Positions 23,686 to 37,535 of a DNA stretch of 64,000 nucleotides are shown here, piece by piece (position 1 is the stretch's first letter; each line of letters starts with the position of its first letter). Made by a program: the position numbers and the translations under genes. This DNA is from Glossina fuscipes. Lineage: Eukaryota > Arthropoda > Insecta > Diptera > Glossinidae. Below the pieces are notes generated by a model. That model saw nothing but the letters and a program-made list of their open reading frames with translations. It did not search any database and was not told the origin of the DNA. The DNA is taken from the NCBI RefSeq assembly GCF_014805625.2, contig NW_023998415.1:26595179-26659178 (forward strand), given 5' to 3'.

Positions 23686-26600
23686 GTAAGTGATAACTTT
23701 ATACTTCACTATTACTATAAAAAGTTGAAGTTTGATTATAGAAAGAGATATGAAAAGGAAAATGAATCATAAATATAATTGTAAATTTTCCTTATAAAGC
23801 TTCTGGTACAATTATATCAGTTGTGTAGGTACGCGACGAGCTGCCTATTCTTTTTCAAAAAGGATTGAGACTTTCTTGAAAATGAAAATTTATAGCGATC
23901 GATGAAATTTGAAAAACCAATGCTCTTAAGCTTTTTAAAGCTGAATTTTCAAAAGTATTAGATAAAGAAAGGACTAAGATGTGGTGTATTTTTTAGGGGA
24001 AATCTATAGCGGTATCGTTTTTTTTTTTTTTTATCTTTACTTTTTTGACGTCAAATGTACTCTTAATCATAATCTGTTTTCAATTGAAGCGGTATTATAA
24101 CACGTGATTGTTTTCTCATTGAAAGTTATTTAATGCTCTTTAAAGTATGTTTCGATGTTTGAAGACCAACGAAAGTCGCTTAGAATTGGGTTGACGTATT
24201 TACTTAGCTTTCTATAGCAATTTTGCTATCAAATCATTTCAAATCATTTTTTATTTAAATCCTATTACGAGAAATGAAAACCATTTCGTAAACGAACACT
24301 TTAGATCATAGAGCTATGCGTCCAATAGTAAATCAAGTAAGTAAGAAAACGATGCAGAATGTTTTTCGCATAGTTCTTCATATATATACATATTTAAAGA
24401 GCCTATAAAAACCAAATATAATGGATTTTAAATTCTCTTTAGCCTTTCTAAACAGTGTTATGGTTTCTCATTAAAAACCAATCGTGTGTCACACTTTACG
24501 ATATATTTATGGCAATTCGAACGAGATTGCTTTTGATTTCTTTTTCCAGCCTCTTCTTAAAGCTAATCATGGTGATTTTAGAAGTAAAAAAGACGCAGCA
24601 CAGAGTTATCTCTATCGAACAAGTTGTCTGATCAATGATATTATTTTAGCTATGCAATAAAAATTGCTAAACCTTATAAAAAACATTTTGGTGCTTTCCC
24701 CTGCAAAGCGATTTTATAATCAAACCATTGGTCAAAGTGCTGCGAATGACTTTATAAGTTAAACTTAAGCGGTTTTGATTTAATGAATTGATGATCGCTT
24801 AAGCCATTTCTGCTACTTATGTGGCCACATTTTTGATAAAAGAGAAGGGGGAAGAATCATTACTGCAATCATTATTTCAAATAATCAATTTAATGCTTTT
24901 TCACATAGTACATGTATCCCATAAGAAATACAAAACGCAAGTGTGGCAAGTTCTTTAAGAATAATCCAAAAGCTGTCTCTCAAGCACATCGAAGAAGAAT
25001 GACTTTAGTAAAGCTAGTTGATATTCTGGACATCAAAGTAGATTACAGTATTGGTTCTCCCTTTCTCTCTCTCTCTCTCTCTCTCGCTGTCTCTCTCTCT
25101 TCGTTCCTTTAGATATAAAGATTAAAAGGTCTTTTCGAATAAATGATACCATTTTGACACATGGGGACATATAAAGCCGGTTTTTCTTCACTATCTCCCA
25201 ACATCTGTAAACTTGAAATAGAAACCGAGAAGTTAACTAATTTTCCTAAATGAGCTTTGAAATAACATCTTGCGCACACAAATTGCCAACAACCATCTAA
25301 ATCTAGAAGCGAGTTGTTTTAAGTTTAGAAATTTTTGAAACTCGATACAAATATGGTGTTTATATACCACTAGTCATACCTTCCGCCCGTCAGTTATTAT
25401 CGCTGTCCAAGTGATAGAAATATGCACTTACCTAGAGCAAGTAGAACGACTATAGGAGGCTGCGGCCCACCATAAAATATCCTACGCTCCCCTACAGTTA
25501 TTCATATAATAATTTTTCAAAATAAAGCGTTATATGGGATGTGGTCGAAAAAGTTACCCGCAGCATTAGCAGCATTCAGTGCACCAAATTTTACCAAAGT
25601 ATCGCAAAAATTATGGCCTGCAAGGTGAATACAAGAAAGCAAGGCGGACGGGCGAGCAGACAATCGTAGCCAAATTGTGGGTCTGCCTCAAATCCTTCTG
25701 GATGTTGTTTACATCCGTACAAACGTAATGAGCCCTTGTGGTTCACAAACCATATAGGGTGCATTACTTTTAAATTCAACTTTATTACTTATTACACATT
25801 ACGTGCTTGTATACTACGATACAGAGGATTTCGCTCGAAGTAAGTTTGTAAACTTTGAAACTCTTGTCCACATATTCCACTTCATTTGCACACAGTTTTT
25901 TTGCATTTGCGAATAAATCTTTGACCCGAATTAGACCGGTTAACTTAAGATTTTATAAAGGAAAAAATTTAAGACCAAATTAAGACTAAAATGAAAATTG
26001 TATACTAAAAGCTGCAGTATCATGAGGGCTTCATTTGCGAAAAGAAGGAAAATTATTGAATTTTTATTAATTATGGAAAAAGTCATGGGCCAATCTCATT
26101 GATTTTATAAATTAATCGAGTCTGCTCTTCTCTGCCCTAATTTTCAGTACATATCGACAGGCCAGATATCATCGTCAAATCCATTTCGATAATTGAACAG
26201 ATGGGTAGAGAATAACAGGTACGCATGTCAGTGCTTTAAAGGCTATTTATTCCCTTTCTAATCTAATCTAATACGGCGGCCCTTGTCTTTGATCCACAAA
26301 TATCAGGAGTTTTACGGATGTAATCTACATAAAATTGAACATATGACCTAAGGAAACACGAGTAATTTACGTCATTTAAGCAAGCATTCAATAACTACAC
26401 AAATGACGTAAGCTAATTAAAAATTTCGAAATAATTTTGTCACTTGCTTACGATCTGCAATATATATATCGATCTGAATTCTTTGAAAGTGTTTCCTTTT
26501 TTTTTTCCTTAAACTTCATTTTTTATTATATCGAAAGGAGAATATCTTCACTATTACTGTCTGGTCATTAAAAACTGCTTGCTTGTGTAAAGTTAGGAAT

Positions 26601-27109
26601 TTTATTATCTATCAAAGATCTTATAAAGCCTATATATGCCTGCGATTATGAAAGTGGTCTAAATCAGATATTCCAAGATGAACGCCATACTTAAAGGTTT
26701 TCGTTTGAATAAAGTAAATATCGTTTAATTTGATTTAATATTTTCCTTGAAAATTTTATTATCTCGTACAAGTTATCGAAGAAATTTTCAATGTCCCGAA
26801 CTCGAGAGGATGATCGCTCGATAGAAAGCAATCTGGCCCACTTTTCTGATTATCATTTAACTAATTTCTTAGTGCTACGTTTGTGTGTGCGATTTTGGGT
26901 TGAACATGAATCATGGACTCCATTTGACATTCCAAAGTACATAATAGCATTCCTGTACTGTCTATAACAGCAAATCTTTGACAGGGAAATGCATTTTGCA
27001 AATTAAATGAGAAACCATTGTCTGCGTAATTTCTCCCGTTTTTTGCTGCAAAACATTTCTTAACACGTTCGGCATCATGCACTACTATTTTATTTTTTTT
27101 ACTCATCAC
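23686..27109. other. Intergenic, no gene recognised
   Basis: AT-rich sequence with a CT microsatellite at 25063-25101 and a CRE-like TGACGTCA at 24046-24053. A moderately GC-richer patch at about 25380-25760 is probably a degraded repeat. Short ORFs show no domain signatures. Confidence 0.45.
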
Positions 27110-27670
27110 CGAGGGATGAGGTGTATATTGCTTTTGTCAAAACGTTGGCAACGCTCAGAAGGAAGCATCAGAAATCCCACAAAGTATATACATTTCTGAT
27201 CAGCATCAAATCCTAAATCGATTCAAATGTGTCCGTCTGTAAATATTCTCCTGGCCGCAAAATAAAGCTATCGACTTCAAATTTGCCAAAAACATTGGAA
27301 GTTCTTGCAAACAGGTTGGTAATAAAAAAAATGGGCAAATCGATGGTAGCACACGCCCACGGCATCATGTAAACTGAGAAAGCCTCTGTTTTTCAAAAGG
27401 AGCGAAAAATGTGAAAATGAAGATATCGCCTAAAAATTTGCAAAAGAATTTCCAAAACTTTTCAAAGGACACGCCTACAACGTCCACACCTACACTCCTC
27501 TACGACAAAACCTTTCATTTTGTAAATAAAAGATATCAACTGCGCCCATTCTACATTATACAACATAAGAATTTTGATCTTTTACTTGTTTTGTCTCTCT
27601 TGGGGTAAACCGTGATGGCTATAAAATATTCGATCCCGACTGAATTCAATTTTCTTACTTGGTTTTTTAA
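27110..27670 (-). repeat. Dispersed fly repeat, family 1 (reverse copy)
   Basis: The left end has CCCACAAAGTATATACATTT then GATCAGCATCAAATCCTAAA and GTGTCCGTCTGT. The right end has GATGGCTATAAAATATTCGA, GACTGAATTCAATTTTCTTA and CTTGGTTTT. The reverse complement matches the copy at 58035-58425 at both ends. A 65-codon frame at 27411-27608 lies within the repeat and is not a gene. Confidence 0.65.
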
Positions 27671-29509
27671 ATTTTGATTTGCCACACTTCCATAACTAAA
27701 AGAATTTGTGCTTGTACATGATCTCCGACATGAATTGTTTGGGAATCAATTGAAAAAATGGAGATGGAAAGCTGGAAATCAACACAAATATATTCTGGGA
27801 TCTGATCTACCAAGTCAAACATAGAAAGGGGCGTCCTTTACTCACAAAAACGACAATTCTATGTGAAAAAGTAATAGAATAGGAGTTGCATAAGAGAAAA
27901 GGACTTAACTGAAATAAATATTGGCCTGAAAGCTTTTCATAAATATTCCTTGCTGTTGTATAACGCTAACCACGCAGGAGATGTTCCCTACACATATAGC
28001 GACGGTAACGGTTATTGATAGGACGGCATGGGAAAGAAGGGTATAGTAGTTGTGTACGTGCCACCTACAAGTGGAGACATCAGTCATGGCGATAAAAACG
28101 ATTGCTGGCAGGCTGTTTCAAGGAGAGAAAATGCGATCAAAAATGAGGACTTGTGGTAGTGTGTTATGCCATATACATACAATTACAGGAGGAGGAGTGA
28201 CTGGAAACGCTGAGAAAGCTGTATAATCTGCTTAAAGGACTCAGTTGGTGGACAAATGTCTCTTACATTTTTGTAGAAACCTCGCCTTGAATATAACGAT
28301 ATATACGATCGAGTTTTGATCTCATTTTCGGACGCATGAGCATCTGGCCTTTTTCTTGTTTACGGTAGAAGGGCTCCAAGCAAAGTTTGAAGTCCCCTTT
28401 ACACATGCGAACTGAAAAAGACGTTTATTGAGAAAAATTGGTTCAATATAAATAAACCAAAATATTTTCAATCATTTTCTACAACATTTTACAATATTTC
28501 TGGCAACATGGCGTTGCCAGTCAAGCCATGCTGCATCGATCGAAACAAGTGGTATTGAGAAAACGCTATGCCGAGTGAGTACGCTGGTTGCTGCAGAATC
28601 TCCCATTCGGGCTGTAATGAAGTATAATTTGTACCGCTTTAAAAAGCCTAGGCCGTCGACTGCATCTCTCGACACTACCAATACATGTCCCGCCCAATAA
28701 ACACCGTTTTGTATTTTCATGCCCAAAATATTAATACTTGCCGATTCTTTCCCATTGCCAACACTCCAGGAGAAGACTTGCTCGTCATTTTTTCCGTGTG
28801 TTATGGTTTGATGGCATTAAAGTTTACCATATTAGCGCGAACTCTTTCTGTTATTTTGATGGGACATTGACTTAGTGTGTCACTCCGCATGCAGAGTTTA
28901 TTTTTTATCGCTGTGCTGCAGGGCTTGTTTCACTAAGAGACGAGATAGGTTATCAGGTTGCTTGAGCTGATATTCGCATCCAGGTTCCTCTTATAAATAT
29001 CACGCTAAGAATACAACGGGACTATTTTATCAACTTCTTCGTGTCTGTTGTAATATTAATAATTGCAAAGCATTTTTTTAATCGGAAGTGCGTTTAGTCT
29101 TTCGATCGATCGGCGAAATGCAATAGTAAGTCGTACTACATTTCCCCTTGTAAGTAGTGAGAAGTTGCAAGTTTTTTTCTTCGTCCTCATCAGTTGATCC
29201 CGTCTATTTTTGTGCTTGTCTTTTTGAATAGTACTTTGAAATCTTTGCCCAGGATTTTAGACTAATTTCGGAATTTACGATGAGCTTCTGGTCCTTGGAA
29301 CATATACATATGCGTATATATGTGAAGCTTCATTTTTCCATCTCACCTTTTGTAAGCCGTAAACATTTTTACAACATACGACAGGCAAATGAAGAGACTT
29401 GTGCTCATCAAGCGTATATATATATATAATATTTTGTGGGCTTCCTCAGGCTATTTGTGAATGTTGCCAACGTAGGAAAGTAATAATAAATCAATCTTTT
29501 TGCTGTAAA
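27671..29509. other. Intergenic around the third transposase relic
   Basis: Outside the relic at 28390-28880, AT-rich sequence without recognisable genes. Short frames at 27905-28087 and 28685-28870 have no domain features; the latter overlaps the transposase relic on the opposite strand. Confidence 0.4.
28390..28880 (-). pseudogene. Decayed mariner-type transposase C-terminus, minus strand
   Basis: Reverse translation gives QPAYSLGIAFSQYHLFRSMQ followed by HGLTGNA (about 28505-28590). This is a degraded form of the PxYSPDLAPSDYHLF block holding the last catalytic Asp of mariner transposases. Flanking fragments resemble the sequence on either side of it. In it the aspartates expected after the YSP-like and AP-like positions are replaced, and stops are frequent. 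Terminal repeats were not identified. Confidence 0.7.
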
Positions 29510-30260
29510 TAAAACAAGTAAGAAGATTAAAGTCGGCGAAAGCCGCGAATAATAATACACTCTATACCACTTTGCCTCTTAGAATCCTTCATTTATTGTC
29601 GTGGTAAAATACCAACAATTAAATCTATCCAAAAGCATACTTCTCATAGGAGCTCTTACATTGAAGAGGGTCGAAAATCTAAATAGACATGGTTTAAACC
29701 ATACCAACCATAATAACTCACCTTTTTTTCGAATATCAAATATATGCGAAACTATAAACTTTTTTGCCATGCAAAGTCTTAATTTTCATGACTACCCTTA
29801 TACGGGATAGGACCTTCAAAATAGGCCTACATGGGTCAAATATTTATTTTTGATGTTAAATTACTAGTAGGAACAAATTCTCCCTGTGAAATATTACAGT
29901 TTAATCTGTTTTCCGATATAAAGGCTTGCTTTTCGGAGGAACGGTTATATAAGAAGGAGTGCAAAACCTCAGCAAATACGATCTAAACTTTTAATATTAA
30001 TTTAGTACGCCGAAATTTACGTTTTTTTTTCATGTACGCACTTTTTCAAGCGAGGAATTAAGCGAAGCTGGTCATAGTGCGTTCCTGGGCAAATACGTGA
30101 CAGTGCAACTAAATTCAACAAAGCTTTTTGCAAAGTTACAACTTGCAGACTAAACATAAAAATGCATGAAAAGACATCAGACGAAAGGGGTCTATAAAGG
30201 GACGGACATTGTTAAACTGGTGCAGAATGTATATAACTTTGAATAAAAGGTGGGCCTGAG
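29510..30260 (+). repeat. Dispersed fly repeat, family 3
   Basis: Starts at AACAAGTAAGAAGATTAAAG with a GTCGGCGAAAGCCGC palindrome near 29532-29546. It contains GAGGAACGGTTATATAAGAA at about 29937-29956 and GAAAAGACATCAGAC near 30168. Both latter motifs recur in the same order at 56102-56121 and about 56251-56265. Non-coding; small overlapping frames on both strands (29579-29810) are chance. Confidence 0.6.
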
Positions 30261-30954
30261 CCTTTCTGAGCCTTAGATACATCTGCACAAACTTAATCTA
30301 CCCTGTGCCACACATTCGTAAGTACTGTAAAGTAGAAAAATCAAATTTTTTCGAAAATCTCGAAAATTTTTTAAAATCTCACCATTGCGTGAATTACAAA
30401 ATTATAGAAGTCATAAGCAAGCGAAACATTTAGTACTGCACGCATAGCGTGCGTAAATCTTTAGATGGACGATAATTACAAAAATTTATTGATCGACAAA
30501 AATCTCTTTTCTGATAAATTATTTAAATAAAAAGCGATTTCTATTTATGAACTCTCCCTCAACTTACTTTTCTGTTTCATTATTATCAACCCCTTTATTA
30601 TATGCACGTATCGCATATACAAATTTTCACGTCAGCTGCAAGACGTCAGCAGAAGCAAGCAAGAAGTTTAAGAAAATCAAGTGCAAAATAATCTCTTCCT
30701 GAAAACTCAAATTTTTGTATCCCCATGAAATTGACGAATGAACTCTTATATCGCTTCAAAAGTTTCGCAGCAAATTGCGTATCGAGGAAACAGTAGGCAA
30801 TTGATATCTTTTCCCAACGAATCACTTTATCGTCCCACACAGACCCCAGATATATGTTTCATAGCGGAGCAAGCCCAGCGCCAAATGACGGCGGACGTTT
30901 AAATTCTTTAGGTCAGCAAACAACCATGTAAATTTTATAGGCAGAGAAAGTAAT
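30261..30954. other. Intergenic, nothing recognised
   Basis: AT-rich sequence without a recognisable gene, RNA or repeat boundary. A 64-codon minus-strand frame at 30646-30840 has no family signature. Confidence 0.4.
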
Positions 30955-31226
30955 TTTTTTAATTTTTTTTTTTTTTTTCAACCAATCACTCAGGGAATGC
31001 CCGCTACCCCTGTAACACGGTGACGGCTAGAAAGAAGAAGAAGTGAAGAAAGGAAATGATACAGAGACATGGCCGCAACGTAGTAGATGTGTGCGCAATT
31101 GGGAATCATTATGCCTTTATTGAATGAATACTCACTGTGGATACGAGCGCCCTACCACACGGAGATTTGAACCCCCAAATACTGACTTGTTAGTCGCGGT
31201 TCTTACCTACTCGGCCACCCTTGTGG
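30955..31226 (-). repeat. tRNA-derived SINE copy 2, with poly(A) tail
   Basis: On the minus strand it starts with a tRNA-like head: A-box GTGGCCGAGTAGGTAAG at 31202-31218 and B-box GGGTTCAAATC at 31163-31173. A body containing CACAGTGAGTATTC, AAAGGCATAATG and CCTGAGTGATTGG follows. It ends in a poly(A) tail, seen as the poly(T) at about 30955-30978. At about 270 bp it is the most complete of three copies here. The tRNA part is too diverged to be a functional tRNA. Confidence 0.85.
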
Positions 31227-33470
31227 ACATTTGATCGAATATTAGTTAAAAAATGGTTTGGCGGGAGAGGAATTGGGGTAAAGAGGGAGAGCTGATCTGA
31301 ATATTCACAGTTTCAATTTTTCTCGCACACTTCACATCAAAAATCCGATCCAAGGCCAGAAAGTATACAGTCTTCATCCGACGCTCACGGTGTCTTAGCT
31401 TGTATTATCAAACAGTTCTAACCCAAAGTATGATCATAGTACAGTTACTCGATCCAATACAAAGCATTTTGCAAGAACTCCAAGAAATGGATGACAATTT
31501 AAAAAAACAACCTTCATTGATTAAAGAAAGAAGAAGCTCCAAGCTAATGAACTTCGCGCAGAACTACAACTAGTCGTATTCACATTCAAAGAAAGCAACA
31601 TTATCGTGTTTACGAATGATTTCTTTGGTACAAATCTTCAAGAACGCTTCGAATATTGCGAGAAATTATCTTATGGCATTGCCAAGCTGTCATTTGTTCT
31701 TGTCAGACGACAAGTTGATTATAGAAGAAACAGGTACGTCCGTGAGTGGCGATTTTTTTGTTATCGTGAAATCGCACACGCGAAATCGTAACCGCGAAAA
31801 TGCAACTCTGTTATCAAAAATGATGCATAGAATACTTCATAATATTACGTTAATGGATTGGCTTATTCAAAGGCAAGGGCTCAAAGGCAAGCAAATATAA
31901 ATATTGGAAAATTAAATAAACTCTCGCTTCCGTCTCACGTCTCCGTCTGAATGTATTGTCTTTAAAGTGTATGCAATAATGTGTATAGGTTATCCCCACA
32001 AACTGTGAGCAACTTAGTTGAATAAGTTGACCTCTCTACCAAAAAAAAAAAAAAAAAAACAACAAAATAAACGCCATATCCGGGAAGTGCGACTGTTTCT
32101 GCTACGAATACGAAGGACAGTGTTGTTGAACCATGATCGTTAATAAACAGTGAATACCCAAATCATTAGAATATTGACGAGAAATCGGCACATCCATGGC
32201 GACCCCTTTTGACGAGCCTATAACGCTGTAGCATTCCGATTTATTTCAATCAAATGAAACCATAGCTGAGGAACGGCACCTGCAACAATTAATACGATCG
32301 ATCTGGAAAAGGGGTCTAATATGCAAAGTGTTATGATATAATGATTTCTTAACAAGATGGTGTTTTAGTTGCCATGAGAGTGATTGAAGGAAAACCACAT
32401 CCAAAAACTCGGCTTTCTGTTGCGGTGTTAAGAAATCCAAAAATAGATAACAATCCGGCAAAACAATAAGCATAGCTAAACGTATAAACTCGGATTTCGA
32501 TGCGCATCATACGGCGCATTTCTGTTGACTACCTACGGCTTGGAAAAATTAATGTATTTTCATCTTTTAACCAGTTGACTGTATATGGTGAACATATACG
32601 TCGTAATCCGTCCGTCGGTCCTTGTCGGATTTCCTCATCAAATTTTATCATTATGAATGTGCACTTACCATAACAATGTATTTTAGAAAATATTTTTGTC
32701 ATTTTATCAAGTCGTTTCATTACCACTTAATTTCATATGTAGGTGTATGTAGATACATAAAAAGATTCTTAGATCTATTGTGCATTAACTATGTTACCTG
32801 GTAACACAGAATTTCACGGATTTATTGCAAAAGCCTTATTTACTGAAAGTTATTATGATAAGTTACTCCTTAATATAATTTCATAACCAGTCAGTTCGTT
32901 TGCACTGCGAGTTATCGCAAAATATGGGAAAATTTCAAATTTTATGTTTTTTCGTTTGATTGCATCGAGAGAAAGTCAATTGTGAAAATTATATGTAAAT
33001 AATCTTTGACTTTTATTTTTCAACTTTCTTCTGTTTGTTTTCTTTTTGCCTACAATAGGAATGAACTTATGCCGCTGGGTGTGCATCAAGAAAGAATTTC
33101 AAAAATCTTATTAACAACGCAGGAATTCAAACTTGCTCTGCTGCACTGACCAGTGATCGGAATAATTATTATATTTGCTTAAAAATTTAATATAAATTCT
33201 TAAGGTATGGAGGAGAGATTGTAAAGCATTGAGCAAAACTAGCGATGTCGGGTTAATGTGCAATTATGGTTTATCGTCATTTACTTTGTTAAGTCGGATG
33301 GAGTTAAGCCTAAATTAAGGAACACGAAATCTCAAGAAATCTCTTCAACCTTTGGCAACACATCCAGTTTTTTCAAAGACTAAGCGATAAATATCAATAA
33401 AATTTTATTCAAAACTTTTTCCTCTTTTTTGTCAATATATGTTTGAATCTCCAGCGAATTTTCAACTATT
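31227..33470. other. Intergenic, no gene recognised
   Basis: Holds overlapping plus-strand frames at 31606-31791 and 31616-31900 (61 and 94 codons) and a minus-strand frame at 32246-32473 (75 codons), all without a recognisable domain. A poly(A) run lies at 32041-32059. The composition is slightly more balanced from 31330 to 32530 than in the flanks, which suggests an old unclassified mobile element. Confidence 0.4.
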
Positions 33471-35447
33471 TTTCAAAATAAATCAGAAATCCATTCATTT
33501 TCGAAAAAAACAAAAAAAATAAATAAATAAATAATAATAACAACAATAATAATAATAATAATAATAACAAGCACAAGAACAAGAACACAACAGTAAGAAA
33601 TAAAAGGAAAGAAAGAAAAAATATAAACAACAAACTTAACTATAATCCCTATGCGCATCAATTAATTTGTATAATTAATTTATAAATATTTCAATGTTAC
33701 AAAAACAATAATTAATATCAAAAATTATTAATATATATATATATGTATGTATATATGTATATATATATGTATGTATATATGTATATATATATATGTATAT
33801 ATATATATAAATACATATACATGTGTAGAAGAATGTAAACGAATAAATGTTTTTATCACAAAATATTTAAATCTATATTGTATTTAGATGAGAAAGAATT
33901 CAGTAACAGTAACGGTGACAAATACAATATTCCGTAACGAGCGCAACTACATCTATAGCTCAAGTTTTCGTTTGCGTGCACGCATATGTGTACATCTGTA
34001 AAGAATTTGTATTAAAAAGATTTCACTTTTATTTTCAAAAAAAAAAAAAAAAAAAAAACCAAAAAAAAAAAAAAAAAAATGTAAAAATAATAATAATAAT
34101 GATAATAATAAATTAGAAAACCAAAGCAAGATGAGTAGAAAATTCATTCAAACAACAGCAAAATCACTAAAGGGCTTCCAGGTGAAATTTTTGGGTTTTA
34201 ATATGATTTTCATGATAAAATTTTATAAGAAATTTATCATAAAAAGCTAAGAAAACCTCTATAACGCCAAATTAATATAACTTTAGTTGAATGCTCAAAC
34301 TCTACTCCAAGAAAATTGATAAAATAATAATAACAATAATAACAACAATAATGATAATAAAATAAAATCTAAAACAACCAAAAATATCAAATTAAAAAGA
34401 AAAACATATCCTCACCTAAACGAAATCACATATATATTCATACAAATATCTAACACCGAAACGAAATAATGAACTAATTCTGTGGCTGCGCTTATGAAAT
34501 TTAAAGAAATTGAATAAACATTCTTGGTTATCTTTTGGTGACAGAAAGCCGACTTAGTTTTAAAACTATACTTTGAATAAATTGCGCGCTAACAAACAAA
34601 TCAAGTCAATAATTGAAGCATTGAATATTGAAAAAATGCATTAATCTCTTCAATTATATTCATCATTTAGTTACTTACTTACATGTTTAGTCTGTTTGTA
34701 TCGAATCGGAGTGAAAATGTTATGTACGCTGTAATGTAATGCTTCCACCCCGTGGCATCTCGAGCGCACGTTCTGTTTTTCATTCAGAATTCATATGTAA
34801 TTTAACCGATAGTATCTTGGAATGCAAGGTCTGGTCAGAAGTTTTATAAAGCGACAATCACGGACTTCAGAGCAATTTTTTCATTGAAAATCACAATCTT
34901 CATGAAATCTTGTGACGAGTGTCGCATATACTTGAAACATGGAGTGAGAATCCTTATACGCACGTAGTTACAGTGTAGCTACACTATTGGGTATTGGGTA
35001 TTTGAACCGTGAGGAGTGTAAGCAATCTGAACAAGGCAAGAAGTATTGTTGCAATTTAAAAGAACGCTAACGAAATTATTGAAAAAGTCTATATCCCTCG
35101 TTTTAGGCCTATTCCGTTTTTTAAAGCATGCACTACATTAGTTAAGATAAATAAATCGCGATCAAAAACAGGCGTTGCGGCTTACAAGCGGAAATCTCGT
35201 TGAAGTTGACTTAATACAATCTGTACCCTGACTCAGATGCTTGCTATAACTTTCTTAAATAGTCTGGATGCGAATGCTACTAGCAAAAAAACTCTGAAAG
35301 AAAAGCTGATGGTGTTGGATGTTGAGAATTCGCTTTAGGGCGTCTGAAAATTTCTTACTTGTTTTCTTTCAAAATTTTTTCGTTCATTAATATGGAATCA
35401 GCATATCAAACGATAACATAATAATAATAATAATAATAATAACAATA

Positions 35448-35478
<31 letters not shown>

Positions 35479-36822
35479 AAATGAATACAAAATTACATAC
35501 ACGACAAAAATTCTCACAAATATCAAATTATAACTAAATAACTTGTAACTATTGCGCGGTAAGGCAACGTAATAAAATCAATTAATAGAATTTAACGAAA
35601 AAAAATGGAAATCTATTACATACCATATATATGTACGCGTTTACAATACCATACATCATTGTACACAAGCACATGTACACACACACACACACACACACGC
35701 CCGCACACAAACACACAAACACTTACGCAATCAATTTCTTCCCTATTTACATGCATATATATGCTTATACAAATTAAAAGAAAAAAAAACCAAATTATAA
35801 ATGAATATATAAAAAAAAATGTATTAAAATTATTAAAAAAAAAAAAAAACAATTTAAAAAAACTTATAATCGAGAGTTTAGTGTTGTTTATAGGTTTTAT
35901 GCCAATTTTATTTGAATTTATTTCATAAAAAACAAATCAGACAGAAATTTTGTTCTTTTGAACAAACAAAAATGAATTTTAAGAAAAACAAAAACAAAAT
36001 AATACAATTATCATTACTATTATAAGTAAATGAATGAAACAAAATATACATTTTTGGAAGACATTAACTCAATGTGCATATTAAAATAAAAACAACAACA
36101 ACAAAAATTATAATGAAAAATTTTGTGGAAGGCAGCTTTCAAGTAAAGTTAAATAAATCTTTAAGAAAAGTTTGCCAAATTCTTTTGGAAGATGTTTAAG
36201 TAAATAATTAACACTTAAGCCAAAAAAATAAAAAAAAAAACAAAAACTCTTACACAGTGTTTTAGACTTTCTTCACAAAAAAAAAAAAAAAAAAAAAAAT
36301 TAAAGTCTAAAGAATGAAAATTAATATTTTTCAAGCTGTGAGCGACAATAAATAATTAAAGAAAAAAATGGCAATATTTTCCTTCTTTTTTTTTTTTATA
36401 TTAAAACGCCATAAGACATTAATTTTTTAATATAAGTAATTAGCAAAAAAAAAAGAAGAAAAAAAAATGTTTATCTTAAATACAAAAATAAATAATTGTT
36501 CATAATTTAAACTTTTTCAGTTCATTCGTTTATTTGCACAAATGTTAGATAAGCAAACGCAAGAAGTAAAAAAAATCTTATGTAATAACGACATCAATAT
36601 AAATTAATTATAATTATTCTTTGTTTTTAAAAATATGTCTTTGAAAATACGGTACATATATTTATAGAAATATACGTAAAGATGTATAATATTATAAATA
36701 TATATAATATATAAATAATAAATAATCTCATACATACATATATGCACAGTCTGCTTAATTTAACTTATCTACCAAATATGTATATATATTTATATATATA
36801 TATTTATATATATGTATACATG

Positions 36823-36878
<56 letters not shown>

Positions 36879-37344
36879 TGTATAAATATCTGTACACACA
36901 TACTGCCATACATATTTAGTGATGCTGTTATATTTACTTAATTTAATTGTTAGCGGCAGTACATAAAAAACTCTTAAACGAACAAACCTTATAACCGTTA
37001 AACGATTTATGTATGCGTATTCAGTATGTGTAGGCAAATTATATAAATCGATTCCATGTTATCTGATCTGTTCTTTGGTTTGACAACAACTAACGCGTAT
37101 CTGCAGTTTTTGTAAAGAAAAACTCGTATATATTAAACTAATGTACCTACACAATAAAATATTTATAAAACAAAAACAAAACCAAAAAATAATTCAATTC
37201 TCAATACAAATAACATAATGCACCAATCATTGCTCATATATATATACATAAAGGTCTATGTGAAATTAATTATATCTTATATATAAAAAAAGCAAAAGAT
37301 TAAAACGAGAAGAAAGAAATATATATATATATATAAATATATGT

Positions 37345-37387
<43 letters not shown>

Positions 37388-37535
37388 AAATATATATAAA
37401 TATATACATATATAGTGAGTTAAATGTTGTAACAAAGCCAACCCTTATATAAATGTGTTTCATTTCTTACCTTTACAAGCTTATTATTTATATATAAATC
37501 TAAAGCGACTAAGAAACTTATATATTCACCTTCAG
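33471..37535 (+). repeat. Microsatellite-dense, A-rich block
   Basis: About 4 kb dominated by simple sequence on an A-rich plus strand. It includes AAT at 33518-33570, TA/TATG at 33728-33820, a 40-base poly(A) with a CC break at 34037-34079, AAT at 35418-35472, AC at 35677-35698, poly(A) near 35837-35850 and 36278-36299, and TA at 36779-36889 and 37319-37410. The strong A over T asymmetry resembles the long 3' UTRs of fly neural genes, but no coding exon feeding such a UTR was found. ORFs here only translate the repeats. Confidence 0.6.

Noticed and set aside
31606..31900. Overlapping plus-strand ORFs of 61 and 94 codons
   Set aside because: Different frames of the same DNA with no recognisable motif; perhaps a worn mobile element, but not supportable as a gene.
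36779..37410. CRISPR-like or satellite array in the TA-rich block
   Set aside because: Only irregular TA/TATG microsatellites with no repeat-spacer structure; this is a eukaryotic genome.
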